Source: Ideonella_A sp031398385 | GTDB taxonomy: Bacteria; Pseudomonadota; Gammaproteobacteria; Burkholderiales; Burkholderiaceae_C | Length of the DNA: 36,364 nucleotides | NCBI GenBank assembly: GCA_031398385.1 | Contig: JANNNE010000132.1 | Coordinates: 1 to 36,364, forward strand | Direction: 5' to 3' | Shown here: piece by piece, positions 7,762-16,171 of the stretch | Layout of the letters: every line of letters begins with the position of its first letter | How positions within the stretch are numbered: position 1 is the stretch's first letter | Program-made: the position numbers and the translations under genes | Notes under the pieces: model-generated | What the model was told of the DNA's origin: nothing | Seen by the model: the letters and a program-made list of their open reading frames with translations, nothing else | The model's database searches: none

Positions 7762-9267
7762 ATGAAACCCATCTGGATCGTTGACGACGACCAATCCATC
7801 CGTTTCGTTCTCGAGAAGGCGTTGGCGCGCGAGGACCTTGCGGTGCGCAGTTTCAGCAACCCACGCGATGTGCTGCTGGCGCTGGAAGACGATCAGCCCC
7901 AGGTGCTGGTGTCCGACATCCGGATGCCGGGGGGGTCGGGCGTTGATCTGCTGGCCAAGGTCAAGCAACGTTTCCCCGGGTTGCCGGTGATCATCATGAC
8001 CGCCTACTCTGACCTGGACAGCGCGGTCAGTGCATTCCAGGGCGGCGCGTTCGAATACCTTCCCAAGCCCTTCGATGTGCCGAAGGCGGTCGAACTGATC
8101 CGCCGCGCACTCGATGAAAGCATGCGCGAGGAGGTCGCCGACCAGGCACATGTGCAGATGCCCGAAATGCTGGGCCAGGCGCCGGCAATGCAGGATGTGT
8201 TCCGTGCCATCGGTCGCCTCAGCCAGAGCATCGTCACGGTGATGATTACGGGCGAGTCGGGTTCGGGCAAGGAACTGGTGGCGAATGCGCTGCACAAGCA
8301 CAGCCCGCGGGCATCCGGTCCGTTCGTCGCGATCAATACCGCCGCCATTCCGAAAGACCTGCTCGAGAGCGAGCTGTTCGGGCACGAGCGAGGCGCCTTC
8401 ACCGGCGCGCAGACGACGCGCCGCGGCCGCTTTGAGCAGGCCGACGGCGGAACCCTGTTTCTGGATGAGATCGGCGACATGCCCTTCGATCTGCAGACCC
8501 GATTGCTGCGGGTGCTGAGCGACGGCCAGTTCTACCGCGTCGGCGGGCACAACCCGATGCGCAGCAATGTGCGGGTGATCGCAGCCACCCACCAGAACCT
8601 TGAAGAACGGGTCGCACAAGGCCATTTTCGGGAAGACCTGTTCCACCGGCTGAACGTGATCCGCTTGCGCCTGCCGGCTTTGCGTGAACGCAGCGAGGAT
8701 GTGCCGGCACTGACCCGGTTCTTCCTGCAGAAAAGCGCCAAGGATCTCGGCGTCGATGCCAAGCGCATCACCGAACCGGCACTCGGCCGCCTGATGGCGT
8801 TCGAGTTTCCCGGCAATGTGCGTCAACTCGAAAATATCTGCCATTGGTTGACGGTGATGGCGCCGGCACAAGTCATCGAGTCGAAGGATCTGCCGCCCGA
8901 ACTTCAGGTGGCTGCGGCTGCGCACGCTTCACCCAGGCCGGCACTGGCTGCCGCCGCTGCTCCGGCACTTGCGGTCGAAACGACATCGGCCGGGAGCGAA
9001 GTCTCCCTGCCGCCTCCAGCAGCGGCTGGCCTGCCGGCGCAGTCGGTGGCGGTTCATTGGCTGGACGACCTGGAACGCGAGTCGCGCTCGTTGCTGCAAA
9101 GCGGTGTGCCGGCGGTCTGGGATACGCTGACCCGTCAGTTCGAGGCCCGGCTGATCCAGACTGCGCTCGAAGTAACGCGTGGTCGGCGCATCGAGGCGGC
9201 ACAAAAGCTGGGCATTGGCCGCAACACCATCACGCGCAAGATCCAGGAGCTGGGCGTCGACGACTGA
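7762..9267 (+). CDS. ntrC: nitrogen regulation response regulator NtrC (GlnG), sigma-54 activator
   Basis: 501 residues in three domains. The receiver spans 1-120 with acidic pocket DDD (8-10), phospho-acceptor D52 in SDIRMPG and K102 in PKPFD. The AAA+ sigma-54 interaction domain spans about 137-370 with Walker A GESGSGKE (164-171) and the sigma-54-contacting loop GAFTGA (211-216). A Fis-type helix-turn-helix sits at the end (RRIEAAQKLGIGRNTITRKIQELG). The AAA+ and DNA-binding parts are joined by an Ala/Pro-rich linker (about residues 390-430). It would activate RpoN promoters such as the candidate in front of glnA. It converges on xthA with only 21 bp between stop codons. Confidence 0.97.
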   Translation: MKPIWIVDDDQSIRFVLEKALAREDLAVRSFSNPRDVLLALEDDQPQVLVSDIRMPGGSGVDLLAKVKQRFPGLPVIIMTAYSDLDSAVSAFQGGAFEYLPKPFDVPKAVELIRRALDESMREEVADQAHVQMPEMLGQAPAMQDVFRAIGRLSQSIVTVMITGESGSGKELVANALHKHSPRASGPFVAINTAAIPKDLLESELFGHERGAFTGAQTTRRGRFEQADGGTLFLDEIGDMPFDLQTRLLRVLSDGQFYRVGGHNPMRSNVRVIAATHQNLEERVAQGHFREDLFHRLNVIRLRLPALRERSEDVPALTRFFLQKSAKDLGVDAKRITEPALGRLMAFEFPGNVRQLENICHWLTVMAPAQVIESKDLPPELQVAAAAHASPRPALAAAAAPALAVETTSAGSEVSLPPPAAAGLPAQSVAVHWLDDLERESRSLLQSGVPAVWDTLTRQFEARLIQTALEVTRGRRIEAAQKLGIGRNTITRKIQELGVDD

Positions 9268-9288
9268 GTCGGCGCGCGCCCAAGGCGG

Positions 9289-10077
9289 TCATCCGAGGCC
9301 GATTTCGTCGAGATCGGACAGGTCGATCACCACCGGCGCATGGTCGCTCGGACGTTCGTTCTTGCGCGGCAGCTTGTCGATCTGGCAGGCAACCACCTGG
9401 GGCTTCAGCGCCGGGCTGACCAGGATGTGGTCGATTCGCAGGCCCTGGTTTTTGCGGAACGCGAGGTTTCGATAGTCCCACCAGCTCCAGCTTTTCGGGG
9501 GCTGCTCGAACAGCCGGAACGCGTCGCACAGGCCAGCCGAGATCAAGCCCTGAAAATGTTCGCGCTCCTGCGGTGTGCAATGGATCTGACCGGCCCAGGC
9601 AATCGGGTCATAGACATCGCGGTCTTCCGGCGCGATGTTGTAGTCGCCGAGCAGCACCAGCTTGGGATGACGCGTCATTTCATCGGTGACGAATGCGCGC
9701 AACGCGTCCAGCCACTTCATCTTGTAGGCGAATTTCGGGCTGTCCGGCGCCTGCCCGTTCGGAAAATAGGCGTTGACGATTCGCAGTCCACCGACGGTCG
9801 CCGTCAACACCCGCGCCAGCTCATCCTCGAACTGCGGCATGTTGCGGACCGGGTCAACCGCCGGCTGCAGGCTCAGAATGGCCACACCGTTGTAGGTGGG
9901 CTGGCCGAAAAACAGCGATTGATAACCCGCGGCCTCCAGTTCTGCGCGCGGAAACCGACCGTCGATCAGCTTGGTTTCCTGCAGCGCGATGACATCGACC
10001 GGATTCGCGGCAAGCCAGTCGAGCAGCTGCGGCAGGCGAACCGCCAGTGAATTGACATTCCAGGTGGCGAGTTTCAA
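9289..10077 (-). CDS. xthA: exodeoxyribonuclease III (XthA)
   Basis: Read from a TTG at 10077 the product is 262 residues starting MKLATWNVNSLAVRLPQ, which matches the normal XthA N-terminus; a GAGG box lies about 8 nt upstream. A GTG at 10134 is in frame but adds an unlikely Arg/Pro-rich extension. Endonuclease/exonuclease/phosphatase-fold motifs are all present: LQETKL (metal-binding Glu), NAYFPNG, GDYNIAPEDRDVYDP, RIDHILVSP and the catalytic SDHAPV near the end. The enzyme is an AP endonuclease and 3'-5' exonuclease in base excision repair. It is divergent from pal. Confidence 0.93.
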   Translation of the reverse strand: MKLATWNVNSLAVRLPQLLDWLAANPVDVIALQETKLIDGRFPRAELEAAGYQSLFFGQPTYNGVAILSLQPAVDPVRNMPQFEDELARVLTATVGGLRIVNAYFPNGQAPDSPKFAYKMKWLDALRAFVTDEMTRHPKLVLLGDYNIAPEDRDVYDPIAWAGQIHCTPQEREHFQGLISAGLCDAFRLFEQPPKSWSWWDYRNLAFRKNQGLRIDHILVSPALKPQVVACQIDKLPRKNERPSDHAPVVIDLSDLDEIGLG

Positions 10078-10150
10078 AAGTCGTCCTCGGCTGAGTGTGG
10101 GGCAACGCGCAGGTCTTGCGGGTTCGATTGTCACCCGATGTCATCCCGGC

Positions 10151-10178
10151 TTGCTTTGAATAGTTACAAATATATAAT
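10151..10178 (+). promoter_or_regulatory. sigma-70 promoter of the Pal-like gene
   Basis: TTGCTT (10151-10156) and a perfect TATAAT (10173-10178) are separated by 16 bp in an AT-rich island that stands out from the surrounding GC-rich DNA. Transcription would begin near 10185, about 30 nt before the ATG at 10216. Confidence 0.7.
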
Positions 10179-10215
10179 TCACAGGTGTCCAACTGAAACT
10201 CGAAGCAAACCCATC

Positions 10216-10779
10216 ATGCGTGCAATCTCACACTTCCTTCCCGCTTTCGGTGTCGCTCTGATGCTGGGAGCCTGTGCCAGTACCCCGGCGGAAAAAACCT
10301 ATCCGGCGAGCAGCGGCATGGCTTCGCCACAGTCGGCGGCCGATGCCGCGGCTGCTGCGGCGGCTGCCAAGGCAGCAGCCGACCGTCGCGCGGCGATGGC
10401 GGCCGCCCAGGCGTCTCGTCCGGCAGATGCCATGATTGGCCCGGTCGCCGAGCGGACGATCTATTTCGGCTACGACGAATTCACACTCGATTCCGGCGAT
10501 TCCGATCTGCTGTCACGCCATGCGCGATACCTGTCGGGCGCCCCGAATACGCCGGTTCGTGTTGAAGGCCACGCGGATGAGCGCGGCAGTGCCGAATACA
10601 ACCTGGCGCTCGGACAACGACGCGCCGATGCGGTGCGGCGCGCCTTGACCACGCTGGGCGTGCGCGATAGCCTGGTCGAGAGTGTCAGCTGGGGTGAACA
10701 GAAGCCGGCCGCGACCGGCGACAACGAATCCGCCTGGACGCGCAACCGCCGCGCCGAGATCGTCTATTCGAGCAAATAG
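10216..10779 (+). CDS. peptidoglycan-associated (Pal/OmpA-like) lipoprotein
   Basis: The ATG at 10216 gives 187 residues. Residues 1-20 form a lipoprotein signal with lipobox LGAC, so C20 is lipidated; the +2 residue is Ala, favouring the outer membrane. An alanine-rich linker follows, then an OmpA-C domain: IYFGYDEFTLDS, VEGHADERGSAEYNLALGQRRADAV (peptidoglycan-binding Asp and Arg) and a closing TRNRRAEIVY. The family tethers the outer membrane to peptidoglycan, and Pal proper works with TolAQRB. No tolB or cpoB is beside it, so it may be a Pal paralogue or a displaced pal; I leave the symbol blank. Its last 16 bp overlap the end of the convergent MarR gene. Confidence 0.88.
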   Translation: MRAISHFLPAFGVALMLGACASTPAEKTYPASSGMASPQSAADAAAAAAAAKAAADRRAAMAAAQASRPADAMIGPVAERTIYFGYDEFTLDSGDSDLLSRHARYLSGAPNTPVRVEGHADERGSAEYNLALGQRRADAVRRALTTLGVRDSLVESVSWGEQKPAATGDNESAWTRNRRAEIVYSSK

Positions 10780-11342
10780 GCCGCCGAGGCGCCGCTGCCG
10801 TCAGCCGGGCCGAGGGTTTCGCCGAGCGGAATTCGGGCCCCTGCCGCATCGGCATCGAGCCCGGCAATCAGCTTGGCCAGGTCGGTTTCGAGGCGATCCA
10901 GCGTTTCACGATCCAGGTTCGCGAGTGCCTGCGGCAGAACGCCCGAAAACGGTCCGGGTGCGCGCTTCAGCACCCGCATCCCACCCGGTCTGATGTGCAA
11001 CTGGACGGCCCGCCGGTCGCGGCTGTCCTTGCGCACCTCGGTCAAATCCTGTTCGACCAACGTGCGGACCAGGTTGCTGGCCGTCGGCTGCCGGACATCC
11101 ATTGCACGGGCCAGCTCGTTGACACCGATCCCGGGCCGGTCGCGGATCACGCTCAGGGCCCACACCTGGGCGCCACCGACACCGGCCTGTTTCTCGACCT
11201 GCTGGAAATGGGTCTTGATCGCATTGAACACCAGGCGAAACTGTCGCAGCACCTGGGTTGCCATCTGGTCATGATCGGCATCGATGTCGCTGGTGATCGG
11301 TTGCGGGTTGAGGTCGACGGACTTCTTCGTGCTGGGGGCCAT
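10764..11342 (-). CDS. MarR-family transcriptional regulator
   Basis: 192 residues starting with ATG at 11342. A winged helix-turn-helix of the MarR type is clear in the middle: VWALSVIRDRPGIGVNELARAMDVRQPTASNLVRTLVEQDLTEVRKDSRDRRAVQLHIRPGG. The DRR in the wing is the usual DNA-contact signature. N- and C-terminal helices would form the dimer. The target and ligand are unknown. It converges on the Pal-like gene and overlaps it by 16 bp (10764-10779), so the two transcripts are antisense at their ends. A good promoter for it lies about 130 bp upstream (11479-11507). Confidence 0.88.
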   Translation of the reverse strand: MAPSTKKSVDLNPQPITSDIDADHDQMATQVLRQFRLVFNAIKTHFQQVEKQAGVGGAQVWALSVIRDRPGIGVNELARAMDVRQPTASNLVRTLVEQDLTEVRKDSRDRRAVQLHIRPGGMRVLKRAPGPFSGVLPQALANLDRETLDRLETDLAKLIAGLDADAAGARIPLGETLGPADGSGASAAYLLE

Positions 11343-11647
11343 GGAGGGCTCGGAAAATTCGATGGGTGCCGACGTCCGATTTACGTCGCCGGCCGAGTGC
11401 CTGGGGGAGGCGATCCACGATCACCCGTTTCCAATCCGGCTGCGCTGCGAACGCATCAGATGCCCATTGCGAACAATCAGTATATTTGTACCGATGCAAG
11501 CCCGCAATCCGGGATCGCCCCCCTTGGCAGCTGCTACGCGGACACTGGCGGTCGCCGGAACATCGAGGCGGCAGCGGCCCCATGCGTTGCCGATTCGCCC
11601 TGGCAGCGTCGACTAGACTTTGATCCCCACAGTGGCCGAGAGCGCGC
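11343..11647. other. intergenic region between divergent MarR and DUF6394 genes
   Basis: About 305 bp without a supported gene. It holds the MarR promoter at 11479-11507 and a weak ACAA...TTGT dyad. No convincing promoter for the rightward DUF6394 gene stands out to my eye. Overlapping open frames here are short and show no family features. Confidence 0.5.
11479..11507 (-). promoter_or_regulatory. candidate promoter of the MarR gene
   Basis: On the minus strand, TTGCGG (11507-11502), 17 bp, then TATACT (11484-11479). It would start transcription near 11472, giving a leader of about 130 nt. The -10 region sits inside an imperfect ACAA...TTGT dyad (11473-11489) that could serve autoregulation, as is common for MarR proteins; the dyad is too weak to call on its own. 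Confidence 0.5.
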
Positions 11648-12028
11648 ATGAGCACCGAACGAGTCCTGTTTGCCTTCGTCATCGTCCTGGCGCTGACCTT
11701 GAATGTCGGCTTCATCGTCGGCGATATCGAGAAGATTGGGCATCACAACATCTATGAGCTGTATGCGGCGCTGATCGTCTCGTTGTTCGCCACGGTGATG
11801 AAGTTCGGCGACCGTTCGCCGCTGGGCTCGACGATGCTGGCGACCAGCCTGGTGGCCGATCTGCAGCTGATCGCCGCAGCCGTCAGCTGGGGCATCTATA
11901 CGACGATGTCGGCCGAGCTGAGCATCGGTCAGGGCGCAACCGTGGTCTCGCTGGCGATCGGTGCGATGGTGGCCAACGTGGTGTCGGTGGTGCTACTGAT
12001 CGTCGAGGTGGCCAGTCTGCGCCGGTGA
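11648..12028 (+). CDS. DUF6394 family small membrane protein
   Basis: 126 residues, almost wholly hydrophobic, with about four predicted membrane segments: RVLFAFVIVLALTLNVGFIVG, YELYAALIVSLFATVMKF, a central LVADLQLIAAAVSWGIYTTM and a final VVSLAIGAMVANVVSVVLLIVEVA. It resembles the DUF6394 family, which to my recollection is found next to RCK-containing potassium channels. Its stop overlaps the GTG start of the downstream channel gene by 4 bp (12025-12028), so the two are translationally coupled and probably work together. A channel subunit or assembly factor is an inference; no biochemical role is known to me. Confidence 0.7.
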   Translation: MSTERVLFAFVIVLALTLNVGFIVGDIEKIGHHNIYELYAALIVSLFATVMKFGDRSPLGSTMLATSLVADLQLIAAAVSWGIYTTMSAELSIGQGATVVSLAIGAMVANVVSVVLLIVEVASLRR

Positions 12029-13719
12029 CAGCCGTGGTTTCAGGCGCGCGAAACGGCATCTTCCTGCTGCTGCGCAGGTTGCGCCTGCCGTTGATGGCGC
12101 TGCTGATCGTCTATGGGGTGTCGATTCTGGGCTTCACGCTGGTGCCGGGCGTCGATCCGCAGGGCCGACCGTGGAGCATGAGCTTCCTGCATGCCTTCTA
12201 TTTCGTCAGCTTCCTGGGTACCACCATCGGCCTGGGCGAAATCCCGTATCCCTTCGTCGACGCACAGCGTTTGTGGGCGACGGCGTCGATCTACGGCACC
12301 GTGATTGCGTGGCTGTATGCGATCGGCGCCTTGTTCGGCGTGTTGCAGGATCCCTTGTTCCGACGCGTCGTGCACCGCAACCGGGTCAAGAGTGCGGTGG
12401 ATCGGATCCGCCTCCCGTTCTATCTGGTTTGCGGCTATGACGATGCCGGTACCCGCGTCGCGCGCGAATTGTCGGAGGACGGCACCCGCACCGTCGTCAT
12501 CGATTCCGAACAGGAGCGGGTCGATTCGGTCGAGATCGATGAATTGCCGTTCGACGTGCCGGCCCTGTGTGCCGACGCCAGCGATCCGGAAAGCCTGCTG
12601 GTGGTCGGCCTCACCCACCCGCAGTGTGTGGGCGTGCTGGCGCTGACCGGCTCGGATTTCATCAACACCAAGATCGCCCTGACGGCACGCCTGCTGAACC
12701 CGGATGTGCTGGTTCTGTGCGCCGCGCGCGACCATGCGTCGCATGGCCGGATGGCGGCGGTCGGCGCCCGGCAGATCATCAATCCGTTTGACCACTTTGC
12801 CGAGCGGGTCGCGATGTCGTTGCGCACCCCCAGCCTGCACGTGATCTACGAAAGCCTGACGACACAGGGCGCCACACCGATGGGTGACGTGCCGCAGTTG
12901 CCGCTGGGGCGCTGGATCCTGTGCGGCGGCGGGCTGTTCACCCGCACGCTGCGCCGCCGGCTCGAGCAGCTCGACATCGAAACCCTGGTGATTGCACAAG
13001 AGAACGATGGCGGCGTCCCGGCCGATTCATTCCTACAGGGCGACCCGACCGATCCGGCGCTGCTCGAACGCGCCGGATTGGATGAAGCGACTGCCCTGGT
13101 GGCCGGAACGGAAGTCGACATCGACAATCTGACCATCGTGCTGGCAGCCCGGGCCCACAACAAGCGCCTGTTCATCATCGCGCGCCAGACCCAGCGCCGC
13201 AACACCGGCGTTTTTCGGGCTGCACCGGCCAATCTGGTGATGTTGAGCGCCTACATCATTGCCGCTGAAGTGTTGCGCGTGATCCGTGCCCCGCAGCTCG
13301 CCACGTTTTTGCATCAGGCGCGCGCCGAGGACGAAAGCTGGGCGGCGGCGTTGCTGGCTCGGATGCGTGAGGTGGTCGGTGACCACACGGTCGAGTCGTG
13401 GTCGATCGAACTGACTGCCGCGGTGGCACCGACGATCTTCAGCGACATCCAGCGAGGCATGGTTGTCACGCCGCGCGACCTGATGAAGCGTCACGACGGC
13501 GGCACCGGATTGGTTCACGCAGTCCCGCTGCTGCTGCAAAGCGGCAAGCAGCGCGATCTGGTGCCGGACCTCGACACGGCGCTGAAGATCGGCGACCGCC
13601 TGCTGTTCGGTGGTCGGGCGCGGGCTCGGCAGATCATGCGCCACGGGCTGGTGGCGGCGCAATTGCCGCGCTGGCGTCGCCATCCCGGTGTCGAGGCCGC
13701 TGCCGACGTGCAGAGTTGA
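12025..13719 (+). CDS. potassium-channel-like protein with two RCK/TrkA-N domains
   Basis: 564 residues from GTG 12025. Residues about 20-40 and 86-107 are membrane helices flanking a pore loop, with a selectivity-filter-like TTIGLGE at 66-72 in place of the classic TVGYGD. Two nucleotide-binding RCK units follow: the first Rossmann loop is VCGYDDAG (about 135-142) and the second is LCGGGLFTR (about 298). Each is followed by acidic strand ends (VVIDSEQ) and repeats such as ALTGSDFINTKIALTARLLNPDVLVLCAARD. By family it is a cytoplasmically gated K+ channel or related ion conduit in the inner membrane. The atypical filter makes ion selectivity uncertain. Coupled to the DUF6394 gene upstream. 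Confidence 0.85.
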   Translation: MTAVVSGARNGIFLLLRRLRLPLMALLIVYGVSILGFTLVPGVDPQGRPWSMSFLHAFYFVSFLGTTIGLGEIPYPFVDAQRLWATASIYGTVIAWLYAIGALFGVLQDPLFRRVVHRNRVKSAVDRIRLPFYLVCGYDDAGTRVARELSEDGTRTVVIDSEQERVDSVEIDELPFDVPALCADASDPESLLVVGLTHPQCVGVLALTGSDFINTKIALTARLLNPDVLVLCAARDHASHGRMAAVGARQIINPFDHFAERVAMSLRTPSLHVIYESLTTQGATPMGDVPQLPLGRWILCGGGLFTRTLRRRLEQLDIETLVIAQENDGGVPADSFLQGDPTDPALLERAGLDEATALVAGTEVDIDNLTIVLAARAHNKRLFIIARQTQRRNTGVFRAAPANLVMLSAYIIAAEVLRVIRAPQLATFLHQARAEDESWAAALLARMREVVGDHTVESWSIELTAAVAPTIFSDIQRGMVVTPRDLMKRHDGGTGLVHAVPLLLQSGKQRDLVPDLDTALKIGDRLLFGGRARARQIMRHGLVAAQLPRWRRHPGVEAAADVQS

Positions 13720-13753
13720 CCCGGGCTCAGCAACCCGTTAGCGCGGGGTCCGA

Positions 13754-14020
13754 TCAGGCCTCGCCTGTGGCTGGCTTCGGCTGCTGGCCATCCGGGGCAT
13801 CAGCCTGCGTCTCGGTCGCAGGCGCCTTGCGCGAAACCGATACGTCGAGCGTGCCCGAGCGAAAGTGCAGATCGCGCTGCGGGAAGGGGATCTCGATGTT
13901 GCGATTCGCGAGCTCGTCGTCGAGTGCCCACATCACGGTGGCATGGGTGCTGGCCGGGTGGGTGGTGAACTGCCGTTCCGCCCAGAACACCAGTTCGTAG
14001 TTGACCGAGATGACATCACT
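13754..14020 (-). pseudogene. MscS-type mechanosensitive channel, C-terminal remnant
   Basis: Only about the last 85 codons survive. Reading leftward, DVISVNYELVFWAERQF and RNIEIPFPQRDLHFRSG are unmistakable for the cytoplasmic end of MscS-family channels, followed by a Glu/Pro/Ala-rich tail to the stop at 13754. Nothing corresponding to the membrane helices or pore helix is present upstream; the frame there runs into the end of the antiporter gene. No plausible start with a ribosome site exists except an internal GTG at about 13990. I read this as a gene whose 5' five-sixths was deleted. The right-hand limit is where family-like sequence begins and is approximate. Confidence 0.75.
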
Positions 14021-14743
14021 CTTTCTCGATCCTGTTGGTGGCGGTGGGCGGCGCGCCGACTACCGCATCATTGGCGGCGCGCGCTGTGCGTGCCGCCGGT
14101 TTGACCGCTTCCCGGGCCTCGCCGGTCAGGCGCAGCGCAAATGCGGCCAGCGGCGGGCCGATGGTCTCGAACACCGCCACCGCGCCGAGTACAACAGCCG
14201 CGATCTGCGATCCGAGTGCGGGCACCATGTCGCTGGTGGTCTGCACCAGACCGATCGCCAGCCCCGCCATCGGCACCAGCAGCAGGCCGGCGCCTACCGA
14301 CTGGCGGCGGGTGTAGCCCAATGCGCGACCGCAGCCGAGGAGGCAACGATCGGATCGGTCCCGAGCCAGATCATCAAGCCGAGGATCGCGACGAACGTCA
14401 GCCCGCTTTCGACCACGCTGCTCCGTACCAGCCCGCGGTTGCGCACAATCGTCCACGGGTGCAGCGAAGCACCGAGGCGGAACAGGATCAGGCCGAGCGC
14501 GATGTCGACCAGCACCCGCGCACTGGCCAGATCGGCGCGCGACAGCAATTCGATGCCGCTGGGGCCGATCAGCAGTCCGAGCGCCATAAAGCAGGTGATC
14601 GTCGGTAGCCAGCGCAGCCGAGCCGCCAGAATCCCTCCCAGCGTGCCGAATGACAGCAGCACGCCGAACGCGATCAGCAGATTGAGATCTGGCCAGCTCT
14701 GCGGCAGAAAGTCGGTCAAGGCGGTGGGCGGACTGGGGAACAT
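14016..14743 (-). pseudogene. Kef/CPA2-type cation:proton antiporter with internal deletion and frame change
   Basis: The reading starts near ATG 14743 (or 14755) and encodes about 140 residues of typical antiporter N-terminus: FGVLLSFGTLGGILAARL, GLLIGPSGIELLSRADLA, LVDIALGLILFRLGASL, GLTFVAILGLMIWLGTDPIVASSA. Near 14318-14330 the frame changes: this frame stops at about 14294, while a second frame continues with antiporter C-terminal sequence (SVGAGLLLVPMAGLAIGLV, VVLGAVAVFETIGPPLAAF) to TGA 14016-14018. An intact family domain has roughly 380 residues; the middle (about 150-200 residues, several helices) is missing. Both ends still look well conserved, suggesting a recent event. A sequencing or assembly error could cause a frameshift but not the missing middle. 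Confidence 0.75.
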
Positions 14744-14991
14744 CGATGGTCGCATGGCAGGCGTGGGACCAGCCTGGCGCGTCCGCGCTGACCCGAATTC
14801 GAGCCGCAGCATACCCGAACACCAGGTCACGAGCGGCCGTGTCGCCGCCGCCTGTTATCGTTCCGGTTTGTACGCGCTTTCGTCGCCCAGCGGCGTCGAA
14901 ATACGGGGATTCCCCACGTCGAGGTCAGCGTGAACGGTTAATCATGTCAGCCTTTGCTTTTCCATTTGCAGCTTTCCACAGGAGTCCGGTT

Positions 14992-16161
14992 ATGAAAGTG
15001 CTCACCTTGACCTTGACGAGCGTCGCGCTCGCCGCCGCACTGGTCGGTCTGCCGGCCAGCGCGCAGAGCAATGCACCACTGAAGGTCGGATTGATGTTGC
15101 CGGCAACCGGTACCTTCGCGGCACTGGGCACCGCGATCGAGAACGGCTTCAAGCTGTATGTCGACGAGAAGGGTGGCAAGCTCGGCGGCCGCACCATCGA
15201 ATTCGTCAAGGTCGACGACGAATCGGATCCGTCGAAGGCCACCGACAACATGAACAAGCTGGTCAAGCGCGACAACGTCGACGTGGTGGTCGGCACCGTG
15301 CATTCGGGCGTGGCGATGGCAATGGCCAAGGTCGCCAAGGACACCGGCACGATGCTGATCGTCCCGAATGCCGGCGCCAACGCGGTGACCGGGCCGATGT
15401 GTGGCAACAACATCTACCGCAGCTCGTTCACCAACGCGCAGCCGGGTTATGCGATGGGCGAGGCACTGGCCAAGAAGGGCCTGAAGAAAGTCGTCACCAT
15501 CACCTGGAAATATGCAGCCGGCGACGAGTCGGTCGGCGGCTTCAAGGAAGCATTCGAAAAGGGCGGTGGCAGTGTCGTCAAGGAATTGGCCGTGCCGTTC
15601 CCGAACGTCGAGTTCCAGGCACTGCTGACCGAGATCGCGTCGATCAAGCCTGATGCGGTCTACACCTTCTTCGCCGGCGGCGGTGCCGTCAAGTTCGTCA
15701 AGGACTATGCGGCGGCTGGCCTGAAGGGCTCGATTCCGCTGTACGGCGCGGGCTTCCTGACGGACGGCACGCTTGAGGCGCAAGGGGCCGCAGCTGACGG
15801 CCTTCAGACCACGTTGCACTATGCGGACAGCCTGAATACCCCGCGCGACAACGCATTCCGGCTGGCCTATGCCAAGGCCTACAAGTTGCAGCCCGATGTG
15901 TATGCGGTACAGGGATACGACGCGGCGCAGATCCTGGGCATCGGCTTGGCGGCGACGAATGGCGACATCGGCAAGAAGGACGCGTTTGCTGCGGCAGTCC
16001 AGAAGGCAACCGTCGACAGCCCGCGCGGCCCGTTCAAGATGTCCAAGTCACACAACCCGATCCAGGACTTCTATCTGCGTGAGGTCAAGGGCAAGGAAAA
16101 CAGGGTCGTCGGCATCGCCAGCAAGGGCCTGGTCGACCCGGGTCGTGGCTGCAGGATGTAA
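14992..16161 (+). CDS. livK: branched-chain amino-acid-type ABC transporter substrate-binding protein (LivK-like)
   Basis: 389 residues from ATG 14992, which follows AGGAG (14980-14984) by 7 nt; upstream in-frame starts are not needed. Residues 1-24 are a signal peptide ending ASA, then mature QSNAPLKVGLMLPATGTFAALGTAIENGFKLYVDEKGGKLGGR, the usual start of a type I periplasmic binding protein (Peripla_BP_6). Further signatures are VDVVVGTVHSGVAMAMAKVAKDTGTMLIVPNAGA and YAAGDESVGGFKEAFEKGGG. It would deliver a ligand (branched-chain amino acid, aromatic acid, amide or similar; not determinable) to the LivHMGF complex encoded next. A 170-bp gap with a stem-loop separates it from livH, consistent with its needing a higher expression level. 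Confidence 0.92.
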   Translation: MKVLTLTLTSVALAAALVGLPASAQSNAPLKVGLMLPATGTFAALGTAIENGFKLYVDEKGGKLGGRTIEFVKVDDESDPSKATDNMNKLVKRDNVDVVVGTVHSGVAMAMAKVAKDTGTMLIVPNAGANAVTGPMCGNNIYRSSFTNAQPGYAMGEALAKKGLKKVVTITWKYAAGDESVGGFKEAFEKGGGSVVKELAVPFPNVEFQALLTEIASIKPDAVYTFFAGGGAVKFVKDYAAAGLKGSIPLYGAGFLTDGTLEAQGAAADGLQTTLHYADSLNTPRDNAFRLAYAKAYKLQPDVYAVQGYDAAQILGIGLAATNGDIGKKDAFAAAVQKATVDSPRGPFKMSKSHNPIQDFYLREVKGKENRVVGIASKGLVDPGRGCRM

Positions 16162-16171
16162 ATTGACGCAC

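Noticed and set aside
10078..10134. N-terminal extension of xthA to a GTG start
   Set aside because: Arg/Pro-rich and not like the family; TTG 10077 gives the normal N-terminus and a ribosome site.
11473..11489. ACAA...TTGT dyad as a MarR operator
   Set aside because: Only four bases per arm match; too weak to call separately from the promoter.
14905..14915. GGGGATTCCCC palindrome upstream of livK
   Set aside because: Eleven bases only, no matching regulator or second copy; expected by chance in GC-rich DNA.
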